Shown here one piece after another: positions 1 to 7,452 of a DNA stretch of 11,509 nt. The stretch spans positions 1 to 11,509 of the forward strand of contig WQRP01000049.1 in assembly GCA_009786675.1 (NCBI GenBank), written 5' to 3'. This DNA is from Treponema sp. (lineage in GTDB: Bacteria; Spirochaetota; Spirochaetia; Treponematales; Breznakiellaceae). Numbering within the stretch: the stretch's first letter is position 1; every line of letters starts with the position of its first letter. The translations under genes were made by a program, and so were the position numbers. The notes beneath the pieces are model-generated. The model saw only the letters and a list, made by a program, of their open reading frames with translations, had not been told where the DNA came from and searched no databases.

Positions 1-69
1 CCCCACAAGGGAAACGCGGGCGTTTTGCCAAACATCCCCGCGAGGCCGCAAGGGCCCCGCAATCGCCCC

Positions 70-101
70 AACCGGCAAGGCAACCTTGCCTTGGGTCGGT
101 T
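70..101. repeat. Inverted repeat at the predicted transcript start
   Basis: A 7-bp perfect stem (GGCAAGG 74-80, CCTTGCC 84-90) has a 3-nt loop. AACC (70-73) and GGTT (98-101) can form an outer stem. It lies immediately downstream of the promoter at 107-135, so an RNA made from that promoter would begin with this hairpin. There is no U-run right after it, so it does not look like a terminator. It could be a 5' stabilising hairpin or an operator. Confidence 0.5.
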
Positions 102-106
102 TCGAA

Positions 107-135
107 AAAGTACCATTTTCGCCAATTCGTGTCAA
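107..135 (-). promoter_or_regulatory. Sigma-70-type promoter candidate pointing left
   Basis: On the minus strand a perfect -35 TTGACA (135-130) is followed after 17 nt by TACTTT (112-107), which matches the -10 consensus at only three positions but is preceded by TG+1 nt as in extended -10 promoters. Transcription would start near position 100 and run out of the window. The promoter sits just past the end of the four-gene unit, so it probably serves a separate transcript. The weak -10 keeps confidence moderate. Confidence 0.45.
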
Positions 136-141
136 GCGTCC

Positions 142-172
142 GGCTCAAAAAAAAATTTTTTTTTTTGGGCCA
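142..172 (-). terminator. Likely terminator with A9/T11 tract
   Basis: Nine A (147-155) run directly into eleven T (156-166), flanked by GGCTC on one side and GGGCC on the other. These flanks can pair with one mismatch, giving a short GC base under a long A-U stem. In the minus direction it comes about 35 nt after the stop codon at 207, where a terminator for the upstream unit is expected. The symmetry means it could also act on plus-strand transcripts. It differs from a standard GC-stem plus U-run, hence moderate confidence. Confidence 0.45.
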
Positions 173-206
173 GGCTAAAATCACGCGCGGCGGCCACGGT
201 TACAGG

Positions 207-524
207 CTAGCCGCGCCTGCTCCGCAGCTCGACTTCCTTCTGCTCGATGGAATTTCTCACGCCGGCGAGCTCCGTCAGTATGACCCGGACTTCCGGGGTT
301 TCCCTTTCGATGCTGTCCTGGTTCCGTTCGGTGAACGCCTGGAAGGCCACGTTCCCCAGGCGGCCGAGAAGCTTCTGGGCCTGGGTCTCGAGCTGTTTTA
401 TTTCCAGCATAAGTACGCCCCGCTCGCCGAGATCCTGGGCCTTCGCCCCGGCCTTCGACGCAAATTCCCTGGACACGGCCATTCCCTGGTCCAGCAGTTC
501 CCTCATTCTCTCGCTAAACGTCAT
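207..524 (-). CDS. Small coiled-coil protein of unknown function
   Basis: A 105-residue soluble, charged protein. I do not recognise a named family, although the opening (MTFSERMRELLDQGMAVSREF, then AGAKAQDLGERG) resembles small helical proteins I associate with treponemes. It reads as helical with two coiled-coil-like stretches, about residues 35-60 (LEIKQLETQAQKLLGRLG) and 83-103 (ELAGVRNSIEQKEVELRSR). No signal peptide or membrane segment is visible. The start at 524 was chosen because AAGGAGAGG lies just upstream; the ATG at 560 would overlap the preceding gene. It is the last gene of the four-gene unit, 16 nt after the SpoIIE-type phosphatase stop, so a scaffold or partner role beside the phosphatase is possible but only inferred from position. 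Confidence 0.75.
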   Translation of the reverse strand: MTFSERMRELLDQGMAVSREFASKAGAKAQDLGERGVLMLEIKQLETQAQKLLGRLGNVAFQAFTERNQDSIERETPEVRVILTELAGVRNSIEQKEVELRSRRG

Positions 525-540
525 GCCGCCTCTCCTTGCC

Positions 541-2631
541 TCATTTTCGCTCAACCCCAAGGATGGCCAGGTCGTCGTAGCGATAGTCCTCCTTCAGGTT
601 GGTATAGTATATATGGGTACTGTTGCCCTGGTATTCCTCGGCGTAGGCAAGGTAGCTGTGGTACTCGAGAAAATGGGTCCTAAGGAAGGCGTCGATTTCC
701 CTGTCCACCAGCACGCGGTCGCCCTTGGTCAGGCCGGGGCCGCGATAGCACCGGAACATTTTCTCCACGGCGGCCAGCGCTATGATAACCTCCTCCACCC
801 CGCCCCTGCAGCTGGAAAAGTCGAAGTGCAGGAATTCCTCCTTGCCGTCCGGGGTGTGCCATTTGTGGAGCCTGTAGGCGCTGCAGTTCGCCACCGCGTC
901 GATGATTTCCTGTATCCGCCTGGTCCCCAGCTCCTCGCCCCACTGCCCCGCTATGTAGTTGCCGTGCGGTATCCTGTTGGCCCCCGTCGTGCAGGTCGCC
1001 CCGTCGAACACCGGCCCCCGGTATCTCCGCCTGGACTCCTCCAGGCCGTCGGTGTACAGAAGCAGGATGTCGCCGTGGTTGAGCGTCAGGGTATGCACCC
1101 TGTAGCCGCCGCCCATGGACGCGATTATCTCGTTCCCCAGAATTCCCGCGGCGGGGCTCTCGGGCAGGACGACGGACCTGATCCGCCTCTGGGAGGCGTC
1201 GAATATGCGGACGATGTTGTCCCCGGCGTTGCAGAAGTTCATCTCGCCGGTCTCCGAGTCGTATATGCAGAGGGTAAACGCGGCGAAGCGCTTGCTCGCG
1301 CCCATCCTCTCGATAAAGCCGTTGATCATGTACACCAGCTCCGCCATGTGCTCCAGCCTGCCCGGATCCCAGGACCAGAAATAGCTGCGGAACATGGTCG
1401 ATATCTGCATCGTGATCAGGGCCGCTGGGATGCCGGAGCCCGCCACGTCGCATTTTATGATCGCGTAGTACCTGTCGTCGAGGTTCCGGTAGTCGAAGTA
1501 GTCGCCGGATATTTCCTCGGCCTCCTCGTAATAGGCGAAGAACACCGTGGTGCCCGTGTCCCTGTGGCTGAAGTCGAACATCTCGCCCTTCCTGTCCGTG
1601 TCGAGGGGAAGGAGCTTCCTCTGTATCTTCTTTCCGGCGGAAAGGCTGCTTGCCATCATCGCGTTCTTCGCCAGCCTTTGGGTTATGCCGTTGAACACGT
1701 TGCCCAGCGCGGCCACCTCGTCCCGGCCGCCTATCCGGATTTCCAGGCGGGACAGGGCCCTTTCCCCCTTGGTGCCCATGACGAGCCTGGCGTGGGCCAG
1801 CAGTTTCCGCAGGCGCATCGCCGCCACCGACGAGTGCACGAGCACGCCCGCGGCGCTGATCGCGAAGGCCGCGAAGGCGACGATAAAGACCCTGGTCCGA
1901 ATCGTCCCGGCGTGTGGCCCGGCCTGCTCCTCTATCGAGCCGGTGTAGACCCCCATCTCGACGAAGCCAATGACGCGCCCGTCGCCGCTCTGTATCGGCT
2001 GGAAGAATGCGAATCGCTTGGCCCTGCGCGGCGTGTGGCGAAAGGGGAACTCCGGCTCGGAAAACGGGCCGGCGGCGGGGTCGAGGCCCGCCCCGACAAG
2101 GCGCGGGCCGGCCGGCTCGCGGAGGCGGGAAACCCCGGGCAGCAGCTCGCGGGTGTCTATTTTGGAGAGAATGTCGGGATCGCTGGACGCCCAGACGACG
2201 TCCCCCCCGTCCCCGCCGGTCACGGTGACAAACGAAACCTCCGGGACGGCGGCCGTCCACCTGGGGATCAGGGCGAGCCCCTCCAGGTCCCCCTCGGCCA
2301 GGTAGGCCCCGGCCGTCTCGGAAAGCACCTCCAGCAGCACGGAGGACCGTCCCCACAGTTCCGTCAGCAGGGTCTCCTTCCTGGCGCCCACCATCATGCG
2401 GTACACGGGGATCGACACGACGTAGACCATCACCAGCAGCATCGCCATGGTGGTCACGGCCAGCCTGGAGCCCAGGCCAAGCCCCCGCACCTCCATGTCC
2501 ACGTCCTCGCGCCCGGATGGCCCGTCGCCCGGGCGGGCGCGGTTCCTCCGTTCCGTGCGCACGGCCACGTACAGGACGATGGCGATAAGAATCGCGAAAA
2601 ACAGGGCCGTAGCCGTCACGTGGCCTAGCAT
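541..2631 (-). CDS. Membrane SpoIIE/RsbU-type PP2C phosphatase with HAMP-like linker
   Basis: A 696-residue membrane protein predicted to dephosphorylate phosphoserine or phosphothreonine on a partner protein, typically an anti-sigma-factor antagonist in this family. Membrane segments are visible at about 7-25, 57-80 and 248-268. Residues about 82-245 would form the extracytoplasmic sensor, and about 270-325 a HAMP-like linker. The SpoIIE domain follows from about 330, with metal-binding motifs SGDYFDY (D377), CDVAGSG (D395), NAGDN (469-472), LLLYTDGLEESR (D528) and YDDLAILG (D686, D687). About 155 residues separate the TDG and DD motifs, longer than usual. The ATG directly follows the TAG of the preceding gene, implying translational coupling, with an AGGGGG Shine-Dalgarno-like stretch inside that gene. 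The substrate is unknown. Confidence 0.88.
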   Translation of the reverse strand: MLGHVTATALFFAILIAIVLYVAVRTERRNRARPGDGPSGREDVDMEVRGLGLGSRLAVTTMAMLLVMVYVVSIPVYRMMVGARKETLLTELWGRSSVLLEVLSETAGAYLAEGDLEGLALIPRWTAAVPEVSFVTVTGGDGGDVVWASSDPDILSKIDTRELLPGVSRLREPAGPRLVGAGLDPAAGPFSEPEFPFRHTPRRAKRFAFFQPIQSGDGRVIGFVEMGVYTGSIEEQAGPHAGTIRTRVFIVAFAAFAISAAGVLVHSSVAAMRLRKLLAHARLVMGTKGERALSRLEIRIGGRDEVAALGNVFNGITQRLAKNAMMASSLSAGKKIQRKLLPLDTDRKGEMFDFSHRDTGTTVFFAYYEEAEEISGDYFDYRNLDDRYYAIIKCDVAGSGIPAALITMQISTMFRSYFWSWDPGRLEHMAELVYMINGFIERMGASKRFAAFTLCIYDSETGEMNFCNAGDNIVRIFDASQRRIRSVVLPESPAAGILGNEIIASMGGGYRVHTLTLNHGDILLLYTDGLEESRRRYRGPVFDGATCTTGANRIPHGNYIAGQWGEELGTRRIQEIIDAVANCSAYRLHKWHTPDGKEEFLHFDFSSCRGGVEEVIIALAAVEKMFRCYRGPGLTKGDRVLVDREIDAFLRTHFLEYHSYLAYAEEYQGNSTHIYYTNLKEDYRYDDLAILGVERK

Positions 2632-4269
2632 CTACCGCTTCCCCCTGAACACCCGGTAGTTTATGCCCGGGAAAACGCCGCGCTGGTTCTCAAGGTCGGT
2701 CAGCCACTCGGTCGAGATGTGGTTCGAGCTCATCGCGTCGTATATCGTCGTGAAATTCCGCAGGGCGGCCTCGATTCGGGGCCTGGCGAACCCCGAGGAT
2801 TCCTGCCTGTTCATCATGGCCGTCCAGTCCGACGACTGCGCCAAAAGCAGCTCCCTGGCGGCCTGGTTCAGCGCCCGTTCCCTGACCCAGGAATCCCCGG
2901 AAAAACGCTCCGCGAGCTCCACCATGCGCTCGCAGGCGCGGTTAAGGTGGCGGTACACCCAGTCGCCGGGGGATCCGAGCCAGGCCTCGGCGTAGCCGTT
3001 GTCGCCGCAGGACGAAAACTCCGGGGTCGAGACCTCGAAGGCGGAGACCGGCTGCCTGCACAGGTACTCCGAGGGGGTCACGAACTGGAGGCTGCCGTAA
3101 CGCGGGGCGAGCCTGAAAAGGCTTTCCAGGAAATGGGGTCCCTCGTGCCAAAGGCGGCCGAAAACGTCGGCGTCGAGCGCGCAGAGGCTTATCGGCTGCT
3201 CCGCCATGTGGCCGGCGGCCTCGGCAAGCTGTTCGCTGCGGTTTTCCAGGAAGGCCCCGGCGTGCCCCTCCGCGGCGGCGCGGGCCTCGGCTGGATCGTA
3301 GGGGGCTCCGTCCGGCGTGGCTCGCCAGTACTTGTACCCCGTGTGGCACCTCGCCCCGTTCCGCGCCAGGAACGGCGCGATCGTCGAGGATGGAAGCTCG
3401 TGGCCGGCGTCGCGGCCGTTGTCCCGGAAGGGCCCCTCCCTGCGCATCCTCTCGACGTCCGTCACCGCGTTGTGGTCGCGGGAAAGCACGAACAGGCCGT
3501 GCGGCGTCCTGACGGGAAAGAAGCTCCCCCGCGAGGGCGGCGGGTCGCCGAAGACGAAGCCGTGGCTGTCCGCGATGGTGAAGCCGAAGCCGTATGACCT
3601 GAGGAACGGGTCCAGGTCGCCCGCCCACCCCAGCCCGGGGAGCCAGAATCCCCTCGGGGAGACGCCCATCGCGTAGCGGTAAAACGAGAGCCCCACCTCG
3701 ACCTGCGCCTGGACCGACTCGGGGAACCCGCACAGGAAGGGCATGAAGGCGTGCGTGGCCGGCGCGGCGAGGATCTCGATTTTCTCCTTCCTGCGGTAGT
3801 AGTTGAGCGCGTTCACCACGCTGCCCTCGTAGCGCGTGACGAAGGCGGCGCGGCGGTCGATCGCCCGGTCCAGGCAGCGCCTTACCAGCGCGGATCTTTC
3901 GTCCCCGTGCCCAAGGCGCTCGATTTCCCGGACGCCGAAGGAAATCTGGCGGTCCAGGTGGGCGGCGTACTTTTTCATCAGGCGCTCGTCGCACAGCATC
4001 TGCCCCAGAATCGGCGACACCGAAAGGCCGAGGCGGAAAGGCACCCGGTCGCCCTCCAGCCTGTCCATTACCTCCAGCAGGGGCAGGTAGGTCTCCGAAA
4101 TCGTCTCGAAGAACAGGCCCTCCTCCGCCGACTCAAGGGCCAGGCTTTCCTCTTCGGACGGGGGCGGCGCGGCTTCCGCCTGCGAGTCCTTTTTCGGCGG
4201 GACGACGTATTCCCTTACGAAGGGAAAATGGGCGTTCAGCACCAGGGAAACGGCATGTTTTGCACCCAT
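2632..4269 (-). CDS. GH57/DUF1957-type protein, nucleophile Glu replaced by Gly
   Basis: A 545-residue cytoplasmic protein resembling the glycoside hydrolase family 57 / DUF1957 group, which includes 1,4-alpha-glucan branching enzymes. Family-like motifs in order: LNAHFPFVR (11-19), LSVSPILGQML (82-92), RGFWLPGLGW (206-215), LDADVFGRLWHEGP (365-378, with the likely acid/base Asp366) and FVTPSEYL (396-403), then a helical C-terminal domain. The WLPE motif, whose Glu is the family nucleophile, reads WLPG here: codon 212 is GGG at 3636-3634. Branching or hydrolysis is therefore uncertain. The start at 4269 (MGAKHAVSLVLNAHFP) fits the family N-terminus and has AGGGGG upstream; an upstream ATG at 4572 would overlap the DUF4912 gene and adds unlikely residues. 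It follows the DUF4912 gene by 10 nt and abuts the phosphatase gene. Confidence 0.85.
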   Translation of the reverse strand: MGAKHAVSLVLNAHFPFVREYVVPPKKDSQAEAAPPPSEEESLALESAEEGLFFETISETYLPLLEVMDRLEGDRVPFRLGLSVSPILGQMLCDERLMKKYAAHLDRQISFGVREIERLGHGDERSALVRRCLDRAIDRRAAFVTRYEGSVVNALNYYRRKEKIEILAAPATHAFMPFLCGFPESVQAQVEVGLSFYRYAMGVSPRGFWLPGLGWAGDLDPFLRSYGFGFTIADSHGFVFGDPPPSRGSFFPVRTPHGLFVLSRDHNAVTDVERMRREGPFRDNGRDAGHELPSSTIAPFLARNGARCHTGYKYWRATPDGAPYDPAEARAAAEGHAGAFLENRSEQLAEAAGHMAEQPISLCALDADVFGRLWHEGPHFLESLFRLAPRYGSLQFVTPSEYLCRQPVSAFEVSTPEFSSCGDNGYAEAWLGSPGDWVYRHLNRACERMVELAERFSGDSWVRERALNQAARELLLAQSSDWTAMMNRQESSGFARPRIEAALRNFTTIYDAMSSNHISTEWLTDLENQRGVFPGINYRVFRGKR

Positions 4270-4279
4270 GAAGCGCCCC

Positions 4280-4930
4280 CTAACGGCCCTTGCCCCGGTG
4301 GGGACGGTCCACGCTGCGGACCAGCGGGAAGCGCCCGGCCCCCGACAGTTCCGACAGCGGGTTCCCGTAAGCCGACCGCTCGCCCCCCGATGGGGGGGCG
4401 GCAAGGCGCGGGAGCCTGAAGGGGCGGGACGCCGCCAGCACGGCTCCTTGCCCGGTGCACAGCTCCACCCTGAAACGGCGCCCGGCGTCGTGGGGAATCC
4501 CCAGGTACAGCGAGCGGTCGCCCGCGCCCACGGCCACCGTAAAGGAGGCGGAATCGTCCGCCGACCCCTCAAGCGGGACGATGCGAAGGCAGTGTTCCGG
4601 GGAACCCGCGCCGTCGTCCTGCGCCTGCCTTTTTGCCTCCCAGCAGGCGAAAACCCACAGCGGGTCGCGAATAAGGACGTCTATGTACGACACGCCGTAC
4701 TGATCGGGAAGCTCGCTTAGCTCGCCGGCGAATTCGCCCGCGGGTTCTTCCCCGCCCTCGCCCAGGCCGCCCCACCGGGCCTCCGCCCGCTCGAGCTCAA
4801 GCAGCTCGCCTATGATGAAAACCCGCTCCAGGTCCGGGGGAATATCCAGGCCGTTCCTTCCGGCAAGCTCGGCAAGCTCGGCGGTGCTTAGGCTTTCGAG
4901 GTAGGGCATCGTGAGGGGACAACTATCCAT
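4280..4930 (-). CDS. DUF4912 domain protein
   Basis: A protein of about 216 residues matching the DUF4912 pattern. It begins with a short helical segment (LESLSTAELAELAGRNGLDIPP, about 11-32). An acidic linker follows, then the conserved block DQYGVSYIDVLIRDPLWVFACWE (about 76-98), and SLYLGIPHDAGRRFRVELC (about 140-158), which suggests a small beta-rich domain. The molecular function of DUF4912 is not established. It heads the four-gene unit and precedes the GH57-type gene by 10 nt, a pairing I associate with spirochaetes. The start is ambiguous: ATG at 4930 (MDSCPL) or at 4909 (MPYLES). Neither has a Shine-Dalgarno sequence, and the promoter candidate places the RNA start only a few nt before 4930. 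The C-terminal tail is proline- and arginine-rich and may be disordered. Confidence 0.75.
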   Translation of the reverse strand: MDSCPLTMPYLESLSTAELAELAGRNGLDIPPDLERVFIIGELLELERAEARWGGLGEGGEEPAGEFAGELSELPDQYGVSYIDVLIRDPLWVFACWEAKRQAQDDGAGSPEHCLRIVPLEGSADDSASFTVAVGAGDRSLYLGIPHDAGRRFRVELCTGQGAVLAASRPFRLPRLAAPPSGGERSAYGNPLSELSGAGRFPLVRSVDRPHRGKGR

Positions 4931-4939
4931 GCTTACGAT

Positions 4940-4969
4940 ATTCTGTGAAAAAAACAGCCTTGTTGTCAA
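4940..4969 (-). promoter_or_regulatory. Promoter candidate for the DUF4912-GH57-phosphatase unit
   Basis: A perfect -35 TTGACA (4969-4964) and a -10-like CAGAAT (4945-4940, four of six matches) are separated by 18 nt. Transcription would start near 4933, almost at the ATG at 4930. The -35 lies inside the stem of the murB terminator, so ending one operon and starting the next share DNA. The -10 is weak, so this is a candidate only. Confidence 0.45.
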
Positions 4970-4972
4970 GGC
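4948..4972 (-). terminator. Intrinsic terminator after murB
   Basis: On the minus strand GCCTTG-ACAA-CAAGGC forms a perfect 6-bp stem with a 4-nt loop (4972-4957). It is followed within 2 nt by seven T (4954-4948). It begins 10 nt after the murB stop codon, the expected layout for a rho-independent terminator closing the his-murB operon. Confidence 0.8.
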
Positions 4973-4982
4973 GTGGCCGGGG

Positions 4983-5975
4983 TTATCCCGGCACGAAAAG
5001 GATCTCCGGCTCAAGGCCGAGGCCGGTCGCCGCCATCACCCTGCCGGCGACCTCGTCCGCGAGCGCGCGTATGTCGGAGGCCGTCGCCCCGCCGGTGTTG
5101 ACGATGATGTTCCCGTGCCAGGGGGCGACCTGCGCCCCGCCGACCCGCAGCCCGCGAAGGCCCAGGTCGCCGATTATTTTCCCCGCCGGCCCGCCGAACG
5201 CGGGGTTGTTTTTGAACACCGATCCTGCCGAGGGGAAGCGGAAATGGCCCTTGTCCCGGCGGTCCCGGCGGTACCCCTCCATCTCGGCGCGGATGTCCCG
5301 GGGATCCCCCGGGGAAAGCCGGAAGGAGGCGGAGAGGATCAGCGCCCCGCGATCCTGGAAGGGGCTGCGCTTGTAGCCGAATTCCCTGGGGTCGGCGGGC
5401 AGGCGCAGGCGTTCCTGTGGATCCCCGGGCGCGGATCCCCGGGCGAGATCCAGAACCTCGGTCTCGTGCAGCGCGTCCGAGATTTCCCTTCCGTAGCACC
5501 GGGCGTTCATCCACACCGCCCCGCCGACGGTTCCCGGCATCCCGGCCAGGAACTCCAGCCCGGAGAGCCCCGCCCGGGCGGCGGCCTCCGCCGCGTCGTC
5601 AAGTCTCGTCCCGGATCGGAACCGCAGCCCCCCTTCCCACGGTTCAGCCCCCCCGGCCCAGCCGCCCGTGTCCAGGACAATCCCCCGGATCCCCGGATCC
5701 GCCACGACTATGTTCGCGCCGCCGCCCAGGACGAAAACGGGAACGCCGTCCCCCCCGGCGCGGGCGAGAAGCACTGCGGCGAAGGCCGGGAAGCCGTCGC
5801 CGGAAGGCCGCAGGAAACAGTCGGCGGGGCCGCCGACCCTAAAGGTACAGTGGTTTGCCATCGGCTCGCCGTGGCGGATCTCGATATCGCAGGGGGCGCT
5901 TTCCAGGCAGTCCCTGACTACGCGCTCCAGGACGGGGACGGTTTTTTCGTTCGTGTTTTGCGGGTTCCCTTCCAT
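4983..5975 (-). CDS. murB: UDP-N-acetylenolpyruvoylglucosamine reductase MurB
   Basis: A 330-residue cytoplasmic flavoenzyme that uses NADPH to reduce UDP-GlcNAc-enolpyruvate to UDP-MurNAc, the second committed step of peptidoglycan precursor synthesis. The FAD-binding N-terminal domain shows NHCTFRVGGPAD (41-52), GGGANIVV (84-91) and LEFLAGMPGTVGGAVWMNA (140-158). The C-terminal domain shows FPSAGSVFKNNP (247-258), with the proton-donor Ser at 252, and a final LEPEILFV (321-328) with the conserved Glu324. Length fits the family. The first about 30 residues are an extension before the conserved core. The start has GGGAAG about 9 nt upstream. The gene follows hisF by 24 nt and ends at a clear terminator, so it is probably co-transcribed with the his genes, an unusual metabolic pairing. 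Confidence 0.95.
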   Translation of the reverse strand: MEGNPQNTNEKTVPVLERVVRDCLESAPCDIEIRHGEPMANHCTFRVGGPADCFLRPSGDGFPAFAAVLLARAGGDGVPVFVLGGGANIVVADPGIRGIVLDTGGWAGGAEPWEGGLRFRSGTRLDDAAEAAARAGLSGLEFLAGMPGTVGGAVWMNARCYGREISDALHETEVLDLARGSAPGDPQERLRLPADPREFGYKRSPFQDRGALILSASFRLSPGDPRDIRAEMEGYRRDRRDKGHFRFPSAGSVFKNNPAFGGPAGKIIGDLGLRGLRVGGAQVAPWHGNIIVNTGGATASDIRALADEVAGRVMAATGLGLEPEILFVPG

Positions 5976-5999
5976 ATCAAAAACTTCCCGCGCGGACGC

Positions 6000-6803
6000 T
6001 CAAAGCCTGACGCGGACGCCCTTTCCCTCGACGTACCTTTTTATCTCGCCCACCGTGGTCTTCCCGAAGTGCAGCAGGGACGCGACAAGCGCGGCGTCCG
6101 CCCCGGGGGCCTGCTCCGGCGGGATCGCGGGATCCATCTCCGGCGAGGCGGTGCCAAGCAGCACCCCGGCGATCTGGTCCAGGGTGCCGGCGCCCCCGGA
6201 CGCGATGACCGGGACGGTGACGGCGTTCAGGACGCGGCGCGTCAGCTCCAGGTCGTAGCCCGCGCCGGTGCCGTCCGCGTCGATGGAATTCAGGAGTATT
6301 TCCCCAACGCCGAGATCCACGGCCCGCGCCGCCCACTCTATCGCGTCAAGACCCGTGTCGGTCCTGCCGCCGTGGGAAAAGGCGTTCCAGCGAAGGCCGC
6401 CAACGCGGCCGGCGTCGATCGACAGCACCACGCACTGGCTGCCGTAGGCGTCGGCAAGCTCGCGCAGGAGATCGGGGCGCGCCAGCGCCGAGGTGCATAC
6501 CGACACCTTGTCCGCCCCGGCGTTCATCGCCAGGCGCATGTCGTCCACGGTGCGGATGCCGCCGCCGACGCACAGGGGGATGAACACCTCGTCGGCCACC
6601 CTGCGTACCACGTCGAGCAGCGTCGCCCGGCTTTTGTGCGACGCGCCTATGTCAAGAAAGGCCAGCTCGTCCGCGCCGTCGTCGTTGTAGCGCCTGGCCA
6701 GTTCCACCGGATCCCCGACGTCCCTGATGCCCTGGAACTTGACGCCCTTCACCACCTTGCCGTCGTCAACGTCCAGGCAAGGAATAATACGTTTCGCCTG
6801 CAT
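6000..6803 (-). CDS. hisF: Imidazole glycerol phosphate synthase cyclase subunit HisF
   Basis: A 267-residue (beta-alpha)8 barrel that uses ammonia delivered by HisH to convert PRFAR to imidazole glycerol phosphate and AICAR in histidine synthesis. The start at 6803 gives the canonical [15 protein letters not shown] and has GGGAGG 9 nt upstream; an ATG at 6824 would overlap hisH. Catalytic Asp11 (CLDVD) and Asp130 (LSIDAG) fall at the classical positions. Phosphate-binding loops are visible as CVGGGIR (78-84) and ASGGAGT (201-207). Between SGGAG and ADAALVAS there are about 28 residues, where family members usually have about 13; the extra segment is Pro- and acid-rich (about 218-233). It is 5 nt downstream of hisH, its complex partner. 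Confidence 0.96.
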   Translation of the reverse strand: MQAKRIIPCLDVDDGKVVKGVKFQGIRDVGDPVELARRYNDDGADELAFLDIGASHKSRATLLDVVRRVADEVFIPLCVGGGIRTVDDMRLAMNAGADKVSVCTSALARPDLLRELADAYGSQCVVLSIDAGRVGGLRWNAFSHGGRTDTGLDAIEWAARAVDLGVGEILLNSIDADGTGAGYDLELTRRVLNAVTVPVIASGGAGTLDQIAGVLLGTASPEMDPAIPPEQAPGADAALVASLLHFGKTTVGEIKRYVEGKGVRVRL

Positions 6804-6808
6804 CCTGT

Positions 6809-7447
6809 TCAACCTCCCGTCCAATTTCTTAAAAGGGCCAGCCCGGCCGGCCCCGACTTTTCAGGATGGAACTGCACCGCCGCCAGCGCGCCGCGCTCGA
6901 TCGCGCAGCAGTAGCGCAGGTAATATTCGGCCTCGGCCGCGCACACCGAACCGTCCGCGGGGTCGGCGTAGTACGAATGGATATAGTAGAAGAAGTCCCC
7001 GGATTGCAGCCCCCCCCGGAACAGGGAGCCGCCCGGTTTGGGCGTCGTCAGGTTCCAGCCAATCTGTGGGATTTTCCTTCCGGGGAACCGGCGCACCGTC
7101 CCGGGGATCAGCGAAAGCCCGGGGATCGCTCTGCCGTTTGCCGGCGGCGCCTCCTCCGAGGACTCGAACAGGAGCTGCAGGCCGATGCAGATCCCCAGGA
7201 AGGGTTTGTCCGCCCGCACCCACTCGGCGATTGCCGCGGCGTAACCGGACCTTTCCAGCGAGGCCATGGCCGTCGCGAAATGCCCGTCCCCGGGAAAGAC
7301 GATTCTGTCGAAGGGCGAGGAGGCCGGGGAAAGCTCCTCCGGGCCGGCGACGAAACGCGCGGGGACTGAAAGCCGGCGAAGGGCGCCCATCACCGATCCC
7401 AGGTTGCCGGCCCCGTGGTCGACCACCCCGACCAGTTTCCGTTCCAT
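6809..7447 (-). CDS. hisH: Imidazole glycerol phosphate synthase glutaminase subunit HisH
   Basis: A 212-residue class I glutamine amidotransferase that hydrolyses glutamine and channels ammonia to HisF. It starts with [12 protein letters not shown] (8-19), which contributes to the family fold. It has the nucleophile elbow [11 protein letters not shown] (85-95) with Cys87, and the His-Glu pair in VQFHPEKSG (191-199; His194, Glu196). The oxyanion-region motif near 51-54 reads FPGDGHF; PGDG is a slight departure from the frequent PGVG. Length fits the family. No Shine-Dalgarno sequence is visible and the gene begins 5 nt after the hisB stop, so translation probably depends on coupling within the operon. 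Confidence 0.95.
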   Translation of the reverse strand: MERKLVGVVDHGAGNLGSVMGALRRLSVPARFVAGPEELSPASSPFDRIVFPGDGHFATAMASLERSGYAAAIAEWVRADKPFLGICIGLQLLFESSEEAPPANGRAIPGLSLIPGTVRRFPGRKIPQIGWNLTTPKPGGSLFRGGLQSGDFFYYIHSYYADPADGSVCAAEAEYYLRYCCAIERGALAAVQFHPEKSGPAGLALLRNWTGG

Positions 7448-7452
7448 CCGGG

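Larger units (their letters stand above)
1..206. other. Left intergenic region without a convincing gene
   Basis: No frame here looks like a gene on either strand. It holds a minus-strand promoter candidate (107-135), an inverted repeat (70-101) and an A/T tract (147-166), each listed separately. On the minus strand an ATG at 35-33 opens a frame reading MFGKTPAFPLW that leaves the window after about a dozen codons. It has only a weak G-rich stretch upstream, so it could be the start of a gene beyond the edge, but that cannot be judged from here. Confidence 0.5.

Noticed and set aside
247..2628. Very long open frame on the plus strand opposite the phosphatase gene
   Set aside because: Its translation is low-complexity and has no domain, while the minus strand gives clear SpoIIE motifs. 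Long antisense frames are expected in GC-rich DNA.
4911..6914. Long plus-strand open frame opposite murB and hisF
   Set aside because: It runs across two unmistakable enzymes and an operon boundary, with proline/arginine/glycine-rich noise.
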